Under the pieces are notes generated by a model. That model saw only the letters and a list, made by a program, of their open reading frames with translations. It was not told where the DNA came from and did no database searches. This document shows positions 49,472 through 62,976 of a stretch of 64,000 nucleotides of DNA, one piece after another. The position numbers and the translations under genes were made by a program. Position 1 is the stretch's first letter; every line of letters starts with the position of its first letter. The DNA comes from Phoenix dactylifera (Eukaryota; Streptophyta; Magnoliopsida; Arecales; Arecaceae): contig NC_052405.1 in the NCBI RefSeq assembly GCF_009389715.1, positions 22,707,397 to 22,771,396 of the forward strand. Reading direction: 5' to 3'.

Positions 49472-49505
<34 letters not shown>
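49472..49505. repeat. (TA)n microsatellite
   Basis: About 17 uninterrupted TA units in otherwise A/T-rich DNA upstream of the four-helix protein gene. Confidence 0.9.
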
Positions 49506-49508
<3 letters not shown>

Positions 49509-50689
49509 AAATACTTATTTTGTTATTTTACTTTTTTTTATCTTTGTTTTTGCATATGTACACATACTATCTAATATCGTTAAAAAATTAATGGTTTCAA
49601 ATTAAAATAATTAAAATATCCTTAATAGGTAGACGTGCAAAAAGAAACATTTATAAGGGTATACAAGTAAATAGCAATTTTACAAGAATATTCATACAAT
49701 TTTGCATACTTAGGAGGGTATATGCGTAAAAAATAATCCTAGTAGATAGAAAGAATTTAAACACATTAATTAATGTGACAGCCTTCAGAATCCTATACTT
49801 ATTAGTTAATATCATAGCCTCCAAAATCTCGCTAATTACTATTATAGACGTTAGAGCCGTGCATTTATGCTTCTACACAAGTAGGATGAATTAATACACC
49901 ATAAATTAACATAAGTCTTAAGATGTTAAGTGCTGCTCTTGTATTGACAGTTTTGAAATAGTCAAAGAAAGATTAAGAGCTTTGGAGGAAAATTGTATTC
50001 TCTTTGCAAGGTGATATGTACATGAAGAAGGGGATGTCGATGCTCTGCAGAAAGTGAAAAAAAAGGCTTGTTATTCAATATAGTTTCTTTCTCTAGAAAC
50101 TTCGGTTCATTCATATCATCCACGTATATTGTATGGGTTCAAGATAGTTATGGATGGAACTTGGGGTTTGGCATTTGTGCTCTATCCATGTGTTTATCTA
50201 TTGGTTGTTTTTCTTCAATTCTATATTTTATAGATTTCAACAACCTAGAGGAAGCAATGTTAGAATACTTTATTAAGTTATTGTTGCATCTTTTCATAAA
50301 TGAAAAATATAAAGCCATATTGGAATGCAAGCATAACAAGCATAACATAAGGTGGAGAAGTAAATATTTTTAGTAAATAAAAATTTGTTCACATTTCTGC
50401 AATCAAAAAAAAATTATCTCATTGCAAGAATATCGTCTAGATTATTGTAGAACAAAATACATTGCTAAATAAGAAAACAGATCCATATCCAACATAATCT
50501 CCACTACTCCAGCAAAACATGCGATCAAATCTACAATTACTAAGCATATAAGGTGAGAATTAACTCTATATCAACCAATAAATTATGTTTAGTAATAATA
50601 CTAAAAGTGATACAAATAACTTGAAAGCAAATAAGGTGCAAAAGTTGGGATAGATATATTCAATTATATACCAACCAAGATTGTAGGTA
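49506..50689. other. Gene-free A/T-rich stretch
   Basis: No domain or splice structure was seen; the 101-residue frame at 50068-50373 has biased composition and no family match. Confidence 0.45.
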
Positions 50690-53345
50690 GGCATTATCAT
50701 CTCTAACTAAAGTTTCCATACTTTTAGCTTGCTTGCGGGGTTGTCCTTTGTTTTTTTCCTTTTGGTGCTATAAACACTGCATGTGCGCCTCCTGTAATTG
50801 ACACTCTTTCTCTTGAACCATCTTTCTTAGGCCTGCAATATTTCAATAATAAGCAAGTGATAAAGGACAAACATCATTAAGTTAGAGTAGTGCTATATGT
50901 TACCTCCCAAGCTTTTGTGGTGCAGAAGATGACGATATTGAAGCTCAAGATTCCTCCACTACTGAATTTTTGCAGATCTTTGCATGATGCTCAAGCTCAC
51001 CACAACGCTTACATTTGTGCATCTTCTTCAATGTATTCTCATATATACCCCTAATTCTCTTCTTTCTAGGCCTTTCTAGAGGTCTTAGACTGAGCTTAGG
51101 AGGCAATATCTTGTATCCAGTATCAACTTTTATCCATTGGGTCTTATTAGGTAATGGTCCAATTTCTAATACATAGGCAGTCTTATACTTGGCAACGGTG
51201 AAATACTCCGATACATAATTTTACAAATTTACACCTCTCATACTACATATGGAAGCTGCATCATACACACAAGAAATGTCTGACACCTTCCACAAATGGC
51301 AAGAGCAAGTTCGTTTAGAATTACTTCATGTCTTTCATTAGTCTCAATTACTTCTGCTTTGTAATCGTTAGTTCTATAAATATTATAATCACCCAGCTTA
51401 AGGTTGATGTCTCTTTCATACTTCATTATCATAGGAACTAAATTTTCTTTCTAGCGGGCAACCATTCTCCTTCTTGCTTCCATTTTCACCATAATTTTTT
51501 GTCTTACAGCATTTAATAAATCAAGAACTAGTCTATATCTAGCCTCAGAAATCTAGACATTGAATGATTCCAAAAGGTTGTTTGTTATATAGGAGCATTT
51601 AGTTGTGATGCCAAATTGAGATCTACTCCATAAACTAATATTTTCAGCATTAAGATACTTGAATGCCTCCAAGCTAGCCTCCTTAATTTGATTGATGATA
51701 TTGTTATCTAGGACTTTTGTGTATGCCCTTGCAGCTCCCCATACCTTAATTTTAAGCCAGTGTCCTGAAAACTTTGAAAGTTTTTGTAGAAGTATTTCAT
51801 GCATTTTTTATGTTCTACTTTGGGATATATATGTTGTATTGCTTCTTCCAATCCCTTTTGTCGATCTAATATAAGTATTGACCTTCTCGAGTTTGAATTG
51901 ATTCTTTAAGTACCTCCAAAAACCAAGTCCAACTATCATTCTGCAATAACAAAAGCAATTGGAAACAACCCATTATTTCCATCAAGTGATGTAGCAGTTA
52001 TCATCACACCCGTAAACTTCTCCTTTAAGTGGCAGTCATCTAGGCCTATGAAAGGCCTACAACCAATTAAAAAGCCCGTATTGCAAGCTCGTAAACAAAT
52101 AAAGAAGTGGTGGAAGTAATGCTTGTCACCTACCACATCTAACTTTAGCTTTACTACACTATCTAGGTTTCTTCTCAAAAGCTCCTTCTTGAAATCTTCC
52201 ATTCTCTAAAAAGAATCTGCCCAATTACCATAAATTATGGATATGGCAAGCTCCTTTCCTTGCAAAACTCCATGGTATGGAAGCTCAAGATGATAGAATC
52301 GCAACAATCTCCTTCTTAGCTCAATAGGCGACAAGTCACCCTCTTTTCTTAGCCAACCAATCATCTTGTCACATATCCAAAATTGTCTGGCCATCTTATA
52401 ACCACATTTGTTTATAAATGAGCATGTATGAGGTTCCCTCAATTTTTTGACCTGCACATACAAATATAACAATATATTAATACATGCAATATTTTCTATA
52501 AGCACTATCATAAAAAGGTAATATATTTCAACCATAATATCTTAAATGCATGACCATTACATAATAGTGAAGCATGAAGCTTCCAATTACAAGCTTTATC
52601 TTTGTAACTCACCATTATTCTATCTGGCTCACTTTTGAGAACTCTCACGGCAAATTCATTTAATATAGCATACTGACTCAGTGCCACCTTGAATTATTTT
52701 TGACTTATATATTTTGCCCCTACGGTCATGTTAGGATTCTCAATGTCCATCTCATATGTCTCTCCCTCATAGTGCATGATATTTTCATCATCATCATCAG
52801 AATCACTATTATAAATATTGTGATAGCTACTCTTAGAACTATAAATTTCAGTATCTATTTTCTGCTCCTCTAAAATAAAGTTTCATCATTTACTCCAACA
52901 TAATCATTATTTTTAATAGCAGTGGCTAAGGTATCAATGCCTATTATAGCTAGATGTTCGCTTTCATTGTGCCTCTGGTTCTTCCTTACTTTATTCACTC
53001 GAATCTTTTCTATTGTAGTTGTAATACTTCTACATGTTTCAATTTGATCTTGGCTGCCTAGTGTTAATTGAGAAAGTTATATAATATTTGCTTCTTTTGT
53101 GACAACTAAGAAGCACTCTTTCATATTGTACTTCTTAAATAAACTCATCAATTTCTAATCTGTGTCTAATATTATATAAGACTTAGGCATTAAATGTCTT
53201 ATCACAGACCAAATCTTTATGGCCTCTTCAAGCTTCAAATTAAAGGTGTGCACTATATCATCATATAGGTCCTTGTAGCAATAGTAGTTAATATCAACTA
53301 ACCAGCTCTTTTGTCTTCCAAAGTAGTACTTCATTTTATAGAATT
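50690..53345 (-). pseudogene. Mutator-like (MULE) transposase, decayed
   Basis: The order on the minus strand matches a MuDR-type transposase. A start region near 53335 reads MKYYFGRQKSW. The N-terminal zinc region is about 52206-52450 (REPHTCSFINKCGYKMAR). The DDE core is 51936-52100 (FLIGCRPFIGLDDCHLKEKF, ATSLDGNNGLFPIAFVIAE). A frameshifted LILDRQKGL-like piece near 51880-51850 holds the second Asp, and the core end is 51553-51804 (TTKCSYITNNLLESFN). A SWIM-like remnant at 51240-51330 and a KMHKCKRCGE zinc knuckle near 50985-51025 complete it. Several stops and frame changes mean it is not functional. Introns may account for a few gaps. Terminal inverted repeats were not found. Confidence 0.8.
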
Positions 53346-54389
53346 CTTAACCTTCTTAAAATATCCTCCAAATTTCACCTTCAATTTGAATAGTTATTGC
53401 TCCATTCAAGAACTATGTATATGGAATAAATAAATATGCACGATATAAATTGTAAGTGAGAGTGCTTGTCAACCAAAACTATGCTAGCAAAATAAAAGAA
53501 AAAAAGAAATAATGCATAGCCATACTTATTTTAACATTCTAAAATGGGTGACACTTTGCCTTTCTTACCATCAAATAACGTATATGGGCAAGCCATTAAA
53601 AATCAAAAAACACAATTTCAATAGGTTCATAACGAGAAATAGGGATGAAATCAAATCAGCTACAACAATCATTGTTGTTCTTCTAACACTTGCAATGATG
53701 TATTTTTTTTTTGGGTTCAGTTTAATGGGAGAAAAATAGTAGACATGAACGACAGGGAAGGGAGGGAAAGATGACATTGAAATAGCTTTCTTTAAGATGG
53801 AACACTGCTTGGAATCTAGCAATTGATCTCCAGACTAGCTTCCACGACCAAGATATAAATAGAGAGGAGAGATTTCGAAGATGGATCGAGTCCACAACCA
53901 GATTCGGAAGAGGAGAGATTTGGAAGGAGCGAGATTTTTTTTTTTTTTACCGTCAAATATTACTATTTCAGGGGATCACATGGCATCGTGGGGGAAGAAG
54001 GCGATTGCTATCTGTTCTTGTCAAAGAATGTATACACAAACTATTGTCACTTTAGCTTGATATCCTATCAAGATCCTTCAACACGATTAGAATCAAGGTA
54101 GATATTATCATACATGTAGGGTATTTTAGTCATTTTGACTTAATAATAGTAATTACTTATAGAATAGTGCTGTTAGGATAATGATGAAAAAAGAGTATAG
54201 ACTAACATGGCAGGGGTAGCACTGTAAAATCAGCTGAGAAGTATAAATAACAATTCTTAATTGTTATTGATATTAATCGTAATAGACCTAGGAGTAGTTG
54301 ACGTTTTAGGTTTTCAGGTTACAAATTATGATGTAGTATGCTAATATAGCTAGATGGTACAAACATATAGAAGAGAAATTCATTGCTAT
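53346..54389. other. Spacer between the MULE and the SIRE-like LTR
   Basis: It probably includes upstream sequence of the MULE. A short minus frame (53571-53822) is unsupported. A poly-T run is at 53936-53948. Confidence 0.4.
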
Positions 54390-56218
<1,829 letters not shown>

Positions 56219-56220
56219 AT

Positions 56221-56233
56221 CTCCCCCTTTTTG
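56221..56233 (-). promoter_or_regulatory. Polypurine tract of the SIRE-like element
   Basis: The minus strand reads CAAAAAGGGGGAG directly before the 3' LTR. Confidence 0.8.
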
Positions 56234-56849
56234 ATGATTACAAAATATTGAGTATGAGCAGATTGATACTTATCTTAAAATTAGAAAATTTGTTTTAGAA
56301 GAGCTCAAGTTGCTGAATTTCAGCTTTTCAAATTTGAGAGTGAAGTCTCCCCCTTTTTCATCCAAATATTGCCAATTTGAACTTTTGATTTTCTTCCCCT
56401 TTCTTTTATATTTGGTTAAAGATGAAATTTCAAAAATTTGAGATAAAGCAAGAGTTTCAGGTTATGTATCGAGGTATGAGAGGTATGTGCCAAATTTGGA
56501 AATTTTGATTAAAAGTTTAGACTTTAAAATTTTCATTGTTACATATTGCTCTCCCTTAAGTGAATATTATCTTCTATTATAATTTTCAAACTTATTTGTC
56601 AACTTATTGCGACTTCTTTCTTTCCTTACTTCTCTTCCTTTTTGTTATCATCAAACAGGTGTATGGCAATAGATAAGTAGATGTAGTAAATAATAAACGG
56701 TCAAGTTTTCTTGATCAAAATGGAACATTGTAGTACATTAATGCCAAAAATACAATGTTCTTCAATCAAAGTGCAAAGTACATCAAAAAGGCAAAATACA
56801 TATGAGAGCTAGATAAATCCTAGTCACTAATCATAATGCTAACATCAGC

Positions 56850-57304
56850 CTAGAGGGTATCTAAGGGCTGTGATCTAGTCCTCATCCTCCTAGTATAAGT
56901 GGTGAGGGGAGGTTGAGCCTGATGGAACTGAGTCTGGCGTGGACCTCGCTGAGCTGGATGACTCTGTGCCGAAACCTTCGACTCAGCTGCTCGGGGCACA
57001 GATGGACCATGAGCCTCTCTCTCTTTGTAATGCTCCCACCTGCTCTCTGAGGTCTCTAATCTCCGCAGTCATAATGTCCATCCTGCTCGTCAATCCATCA
57101 GAGAGAGTCCTCACCTAAGCTGACACAAGCTTAGTCATCCTACTCCAAAACTCCTCTGTGCACCCCATGGGTACGGATGACGATGGGCCAGCCTCTGAAG
57201 GTGCCGTAGGATGATCCTCAGGTACCTCAGCCTCAGGGATGGGGTCTCCAACCTCTGGTGCATCACCCTCCTGTGCATGTATCCCTGCTCCTGCACGCAC
57301 CCAT
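56850..57304 (-). pseudogene. C-terminal part of the extra ORF of the SIRE-like element
   Basis: This is the second half of the extra ORF, cut from its first half by the solo LTR at 57305-60275. It reads QWVRAGAGIHAQEGDAP, an acidic Pro-rich linker (VGDPIPEAEVPEDHP), then EEFWSRMTKLVSA, a TAG stop at 57115, and beyond it VRTLSDGLTSRMDIMTAEIRDLREQ with heptad-like spacing, suggesting a coiled coil. The far end is Arg/Gln/Pro-rich. A stop and later frame change mean this half is decayed. It follows on in register from the first half at the duplicated CCCAT site. Confidence 0.7.
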
Positions 57305-57796
57305 TGTAACACCCTGAACCAGAGTTAGGGTAGCTTAAGTAATTTTTACCAGTTATGAAGCATCTTCATGATTTTAACCTAGTTTATTATGAGCATCTGA
57401 ATGCACATGAAAGGTGAGGGAATATCAAAATTTTATGATGTAAATTGGATGGAAACTTTCCAGGAAGTTTGATTCAAAATCATTTCAAAAATGTCGGGAT
57501 TTCAGCTGTTACAGAAAATTTTACGGTTCCACAGATTGAGAGTGCAATAACTCTGGATATAGTCCATGAATCTAAGTAAAATTTTAAACACATAATATAC
57601 ATTGAGTAGGGGATTTACTGTTGAAATTTCAGCTCAAATGGATTAGCCTACAGCCTGGAACAAAGCAAGTTAGGTGAGTCCCTCGGAAGCCTGTCATTAC
57701 AGAAAACTGCAGACCTAGATTTGTCCAAAATTTCTATAAAAAGTAGGAAGCATGACGTGGCCTAAAACCTAGTTTTTAAAACCCCTGGGAACCACT

Positions 57797-57838
57797 CTTT
57801 TGACACGTTAGGTGTCTGGGAAGCTAACGTGTCAAAAG
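57797..57838. other. Perfect 15-bp inverted repeat
   Basis: CTTTTGACACGTTAG (57797-57811) and CTAACGTGTCAAAAG (57824-57838) are exact reverse complements with a 12-nt loop. It lies in the solo LTR. Confidence 0.85.
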
Positions 57839-59213
57839 GGGGGGGTGTCTAGCATGTTTCAGCAGGCAGCAACTTGTGCTGCTGCTGTTCAACCGTTAGG
57901 AGTTCAGTGGTTGGTTGTAGGTGCCAGCCCAAATCAGGCCAGGAAAAGCTCCAGAGAGGGAGAGAGGAAGCTAGGGAAGAGAGAGAGCTACTCAGGGAAT
58001 CCAAATAATTTGTGGAAGAAGGTTTAAAGTAAAGAGGAAGAGCAACTTGCTGTTGGGCTGCAGAACAGAAATACAGAAATTTTTGGTGCACCCAGGCTTC
58101 CTAGCAAATTTCAGGTGAATTTTCCAAACTTTTAGTGATTCTAATTGTAGTCCCACGTAGGAGGGTGATAAAAGAAGATTTTAGTTATTCTAGATGAATT
58201 TTTAGGTATGAAAAAGGAATTGAACTATGCTTCCGAAGTTGTTGAAAGCAGTCTGAAATTCTGCAGAAAGAAGCGATGGGATTTCTTTGTGTTTTAGGTG
58301 ATTAAATTGTTATTTAAAGCTGAAAGTTTGTAGGTTGTGTTAGGGATTTCCTAGTCCTAACACAGAGCCTAATAGGTGGAATTGATTGTTAAGAACCTCC
58401 GGGAGTTAAGAGGTTTAATTGGCTCGAAAACAGAACAAACAAGCTGAAAACAGGGGAATTGAATTCTGATTTATTTTTGGTGTTAAGTAGTTGTTTGGCA
58501 GCTGAAAATTTATAGATGATATAGAAGGTTTTCTAGTCCTAACCCAGGGTATCAAAGAGGGAGATAAAAGCTTGGAAACCTTTGAGAATTGAGAGGTTTT
58601 ATTTATCCTAAAATAAGACAAGCAAGGTAAAAAAATCAGAAAGTTAAGATGAGGGTGTTGGATTTCTTTTTGGAACATGCATAATCATGTTGCATCATAT
58701 AGGTTATAATTTTGATTGACTCTTTTAATTATTTAGGAGGAGAAGAGAGTCCCAGAAGTGTGCTGGGAGTATCAAGCACTAGGGTGGTGCGTTAGCCATC
58801 ACAAGGTGAGTGGTTTTCTTCTTAACCATGGTAGTTTATTTTGTAATTCCAGAGAAATGAATGATGTCTCCAAATTCAGAATGAATATGCTAAAGAATGA
58901 AAATAAGAAGTATTAATTCTCATGATTAAATTGCTTTCTATCAGTGGATAAATGATCTGATTTGGAAAATATATGCTATGCTTGAAAATACTTTAAATTC
59001 ATGTTTGTTGATTCATAAGTTTATGAACTTGTTTGGGAATGGATTAACCCAAAGTGACTGAACCACTTAAAACCCCTTATCACGGCCAAGAGAGTCATTT
59101 TAGTTTGACACCAAGCTATTCTGGAGTTGACCCCTATACTCTAGAGTCGACTCCAACCTTGTTACAGTAACTAATATTTGCACTTTTACCTTGGATACAT
59201 CACGTCAGAGTTT

Positions 59214-59357
59214 ATGATATGTGCCCAATAGGGCAGAGATGGGACGCCGGGAGGGCGTAGCTATGATATGTGCCCAGTAGGGCAGAAATGGGACGCCGGG
59301 AGGGCGTAGTATGATATGTGCCAGTGGGGCAGAATTGGGACGCCGGGAGGGCGTAGT
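59214..59357. repeat. Tandem repeat, three units of about 49 bp
   Basis: Units start ATGATATGTGCC at 59214, 59263 and 59311 and share GGGCAGA then GGGACGCCGGGAGGGCGTAG. They lie inside the solo LTR. Confidence 0.9.
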
Positions 59358-60275
59358 AGTAGCACCATGCATAGGACTGTCGAGCTACTCATGAGAATGG
59401 TGCCTCATGCGAGTGGCCGGCAGTAGGGCTCGCGGGAGCCATGATTTTCAATATTTAAGCTATGTATACATATGACTGAGCAACAAACGTATTATTTTTA
59501 AGCATAATGATTTCAGAACCTATGTGAATGTTCTATGTATCAAATTCTTCAAGGAAGGAAAGTGGACTCTACGGTCCAGAAAAAAAAAAAAAAAGGACTT
59601 GAGCAAGGCGATTTTATTAATGCTTTATTTTAAAGCAACAGCTTTATTTCCTGCTAGTTGTAGTACTATTGGCAAATAGCAGATTTCTTATGTGGTTGAA
59701 ACTAAGTGCTTTAAGATCAAATGCAAATGTTTCATATGTGGCATAAACACGTTACATTTGATGTATGTAAGTATCACAGCTGAAACCTCATATCTCCTCA
59801 TGATTAACAGATTGTCCACTCACTGGGACTTAGGTCTCATCCCTCTCTTTTTCTGTAAATTCTTGCAGATCGGCAGAGTCATAACATTATAAAAGTACCG
59901 CATCAGCATCATCCTAGAAGTTTGTCATAGAAGGTTGGCCATGCCCCTCTGAGTGAAAGGAAAAAACCTTTGTATTATGCATATAGTTGGGGTGTGAATG
60001 TAAACTAACTTGAGACAGATGTAAAGTTTGTTATATTTTGAGCTATGTATAGTAGACTTTAAGTTATCAATGAAAGCTTGGGTTGCTTTTAGTTATGATT
60101 AAAGTGAATTAAATAAATTAAACTGACAGGTTTAGGATGTATTGATTTTATTGGTTGGTTGGATATAGTAATTGACAGGTTTTTAATAGTAACTTGTGAA
60201 CCGCGGCATAAGCTGCTAATAGAAACTCTGCTCAGTACTGTACCCGACTAACCTACTGCGGGAGGGGATCCCACA

Positions 60276-61128
60276 CCCATTGCCCGTTCACCTTCTCATA
60301 ACCCATGCGAACTAGGAACCGTGCAGTGTAAGTGTCAGTGAATAGCAGATGCCTGGAGATCTCTCCCTCCACAGATATGTCATGCTGTCGGAAAACCAGG
60401 ATGAGTATCATAACATAGGGTAGGAAAACTCTCGATTTGCATATAGCCTCTCTTATCTGCCTGATCATCATAGCTGGGAGGTTCAGAAAAATGCTCTGAA
60501 TAATGTGCTCCATAATGACCAAATCTCGCTCAGATATGTGATCAAATCTTCCACTCTTCGGAAACAAAATCCGACCTATGAAGTTGTGCAACAACCTCAT
60601 CTCAGCTAATAGAGAGCTAGCTATCACAGTTTCGGAGTAATCAAAATCATCTCTTTCAAAGATCAATTGTAGAGCTCTTAACTTGCTTTTCGGTCTTTCT
60701 GGAGTTGCACCTTCACAGGGGAGATGAAGCAACTCACTCAAACTTTCTTCCGAGACCCTAACCCTTACTCCTCGGACTTCAGACACAAGCCCTCCCGGTC
60801 CAACTTTTAGGAAGGCGTAGAACTCACGAACCAAGCCCGGGTAGGTCACCAAATCTAAGGAACAAAGATACTCCCATCCTTGCCTTCGGATCCAATCCCC
60901 CAAATGGAACCCTTCTTGATCCAAAAATTCGGAGTGGATTCTTCTCCCTGTGGTAACCGGTCTCCCCGCATATTTTGCAAGTTGAACTGAAGGGGAGGGA
61001 GGAGGAGGAGGCTCTACACATGTCTCACCTTGTGGGGGTACTGTAGAAGAATCTCTAGCATATCTATCTACGAGGGTAGGCCGTGAAACTCTCCCGGATC
61101 TCTTAGCAACGACTCGCTTGGGTCCCAT
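60276..61128 (-). pseudogene. Extra ORF of the SIRE-like element, N-terminal part (Transposase_32-like)
   Basis: The ATG at 61128 opens MGPKRVVAKRSGRVSRPTL; I prefer it to the earlier in-frame ATG at 61350, whose first codons read through the GTCGAC repeats. A basic start and a Pro-rich stretch (EPPPPPSPSVQ) lead to a core with WEYLCSLDLVTYPGLVREFYAFLKV, VSEVRGVRVRVSEESLSELLHLP and LIFERDDFDYS. This matches the plant 'putative transposon protein' family (Transposase_32) by my recognition. A region of long helices follows. The frame reads about 290 residues to the solo LTR; the formal stop at 60253 lies within the inserted LTR. Function is unknown. Its place between pol and 3' LTR matches the env-like ORF of SIRE elements. 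Confidence 0.75.
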
Positions 61129-61304
61129 TTTCACCAAATGCTTCCTTAGGTCTTGATCCAACGGCTTGGGGAAGCAATCTTCTACTTTTTGGAGATGATT
61201 GGAAGAGATTGGGGAGTAGAAAATAGGGTTTTGGGAAGAGGACAAGATGAAACAGTGCCTAGAATAGCTCACGGGTCCCCTTTTTAAAAGTGGGATCCCG
61301 TCGT

Positions 61305-61345
61305 CGGGTCGACTCAACGTGGGGTCGACCCAATGTGGGGTCGAC
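61305..61345. repeat. Second cluster of GGGGTCGAC units, three copies
   Basis: TCGGGTCGACTCAA, GTGGGGTCGACCCAA and GTGGGGTCGACCCCA occur in a row, 180-220 bp upstream of the extra ORF start and in the same orientation as the LTR array. Confidence 0.85.
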
Positions 61346-61599
61346 CCCATTCTGGCTTGGATCGGCCCTAGTTCAGAATTTTTTTTTAAAATTCTTCTTT
61401 TCCTCCAATCCTTACAAATTCTTTATTGAACAATGATACATGAGTAAGGAGTCTATAAATGGCTAGTTTGACTAATGTTTCATGGGTTTTTCGAAATGGA
61501 AGGAGAATATCATGAGACAACTTATTCCTTTTATATCTCTTCAATCAAAAAGATCACATATGCCTAATTTCCTCCTAAGCATGCAAAATCTATCTTCAC

Positions 61600-62976
61600 T
61601 TAAAGGTTTTATGAATATGTCAGCTAATTATTTCTCAGTACATACATGCTCAATACATATGTTTCCATTTTGCACATGATCTCTAATGAAATGATACCTT
61701 ATTTCAATGTGCTTGGCTTTAGAGTGCTGAACCGGATTTTTGGTAAGGTTAATGGCACTAGTGTTATCACACTTCATAGGAATGTTGTCTAATTCAATTC
61801 CATAGTCCTCTAGTTATTGCTTGAGCCATAGTACTTGAGCACAGCAACTACCGGCAGCTATATACTCTGCCTTAGCTGTTGATAATGCTACTGAATTCTG
61901 CTTTTTGCTAAACCATGATACTAAGTTATTTCCTAAAAATTGACATGTTCCACTGGTGCTTTTTCTATCTAATTTGCATCCAGCAAAATCAGCATCAGAA
62001 TATGCAAGCAAATCAGTACAAGAGTTTCTAGAGTACCATAATTCTATGTTTGTGCTTCCTCTCAAATATCTAAGGATTCTTTTGACAGCACTTAGATGTG
62101 ATTCCTTAGGATTTGATTGGTACCTAGCACATATTCCTACACTAAATACTATGTCTGGCCTACTGGCCTTTAGGTAAAGTAAAGATCCAATTAATCCTCT
62201 ATAGAGCTTCATATCTATACTTTTTTCTTTTTCATCTTTGTCTAGTTTACTAGTGGGGTTCATAGGAGTGCCTATTCCCTTGTGATTTTCATTTTCAAAC
62301 TTCTTTAGTATTTCCTTTGTGTACTTAGTTTGATGAATAAAGATGTCTTTCCTAGTTTGTTTGATTTGTAATCCAAGAAAGAAATTTAGTTATTCCATCA
62401 TCCTCATCTCGAATTCTCCTTGCATTAATTTAGCAAACTCTTTGTAAAGATTATCATTAGTGGCACCAAAGATTATGTCATCTACATATATTTGTACTAC
62501 TAGCAAATCTTTGTCTTTTCTTTTGAGAAAGAGTGTTTTATCTACATTTCCTCTACTGAAATCATTATTTAGCAGAAATTTGCTTAATCGATCATACCAA
62601 GCCCTAGGTACTTGTTTCAATCCATATAATGCCTTATGTAATCTAAACACATGATTTGGTAATTCATGATTCTTAAAACTAGGAGGTTGCTCTACATATA
62701 CTTTTTCCTCTATCTAACCATTTAAGAAGGTACTTTTTATATCCTTTGATACAATTTGAAATCCATGAAGCATGCAAAAGCTAGAAGTAATCTGATAGCT
62801 TCTAATCTGGCTATGGGAGCAAATGTTTCCTCAAAATCTATCCCTTCTTCTTGATTGTATCCCTTAGCTACAAGTCTAGCTTTATTTATTATAACTACCT
62901 CATTTTCATCTAATTTATTTTTAAAGACCCATTTTGTTCTAATAACAGAATTATGCTTTGGTCTCTCAGTTAATGT
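61600..62976 (-). pseudogene. SIRE-like pol: RT C-terminus and RNase H, several stops
   Basis: The RT part has HKALYGLKQVPRAWYDRLS and the catalytic YVDDIIFG at 62390-62650. RNase H spans 62263-61814 with SLLYLKASRPDI, SDADFAGC, KSTSG and SKKQNSVALSTAKAEYIAA. The remainder at 61811-61600 reads KAKHIEIRYHFIRDHV with worn frames. Stops interrupt at 61812-61814, about 62388 and about 62716; at least two replace a family Glu or Gln codon (TAA). The RNA-dependent DNA polymerase core is therefore present but broken. Confidence 0.85.

Larger units (their letters stand above)
57305..60275 (+). mobile_element. Solo LTR of a gypsy (Tekay/Del-like) element, 2971 bp
   Basis: It starts TGTAACACCCTG, a typical start of chromovirus LTRs, and ends GATCCCACA. 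CCCAT flanks both sides (57300-57304 and 60276-60280), a 5-bp target duplication. No gag, pol, PBS or polypurine tract lies inside, so it is a solo LTR left by recombination. It contains a three-unit repeat with GGGACGCCGGGAGGGCGTAG (59214-59357) and a 15-bp hairpin (57797-57838). The flanking identity extends to nine bases (CACCCATTG), so a 9-bp duplication is an alternative reading. Its strand is given by the TG-to-CA and TGTAACACCC direction. Confidence 0.75.
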
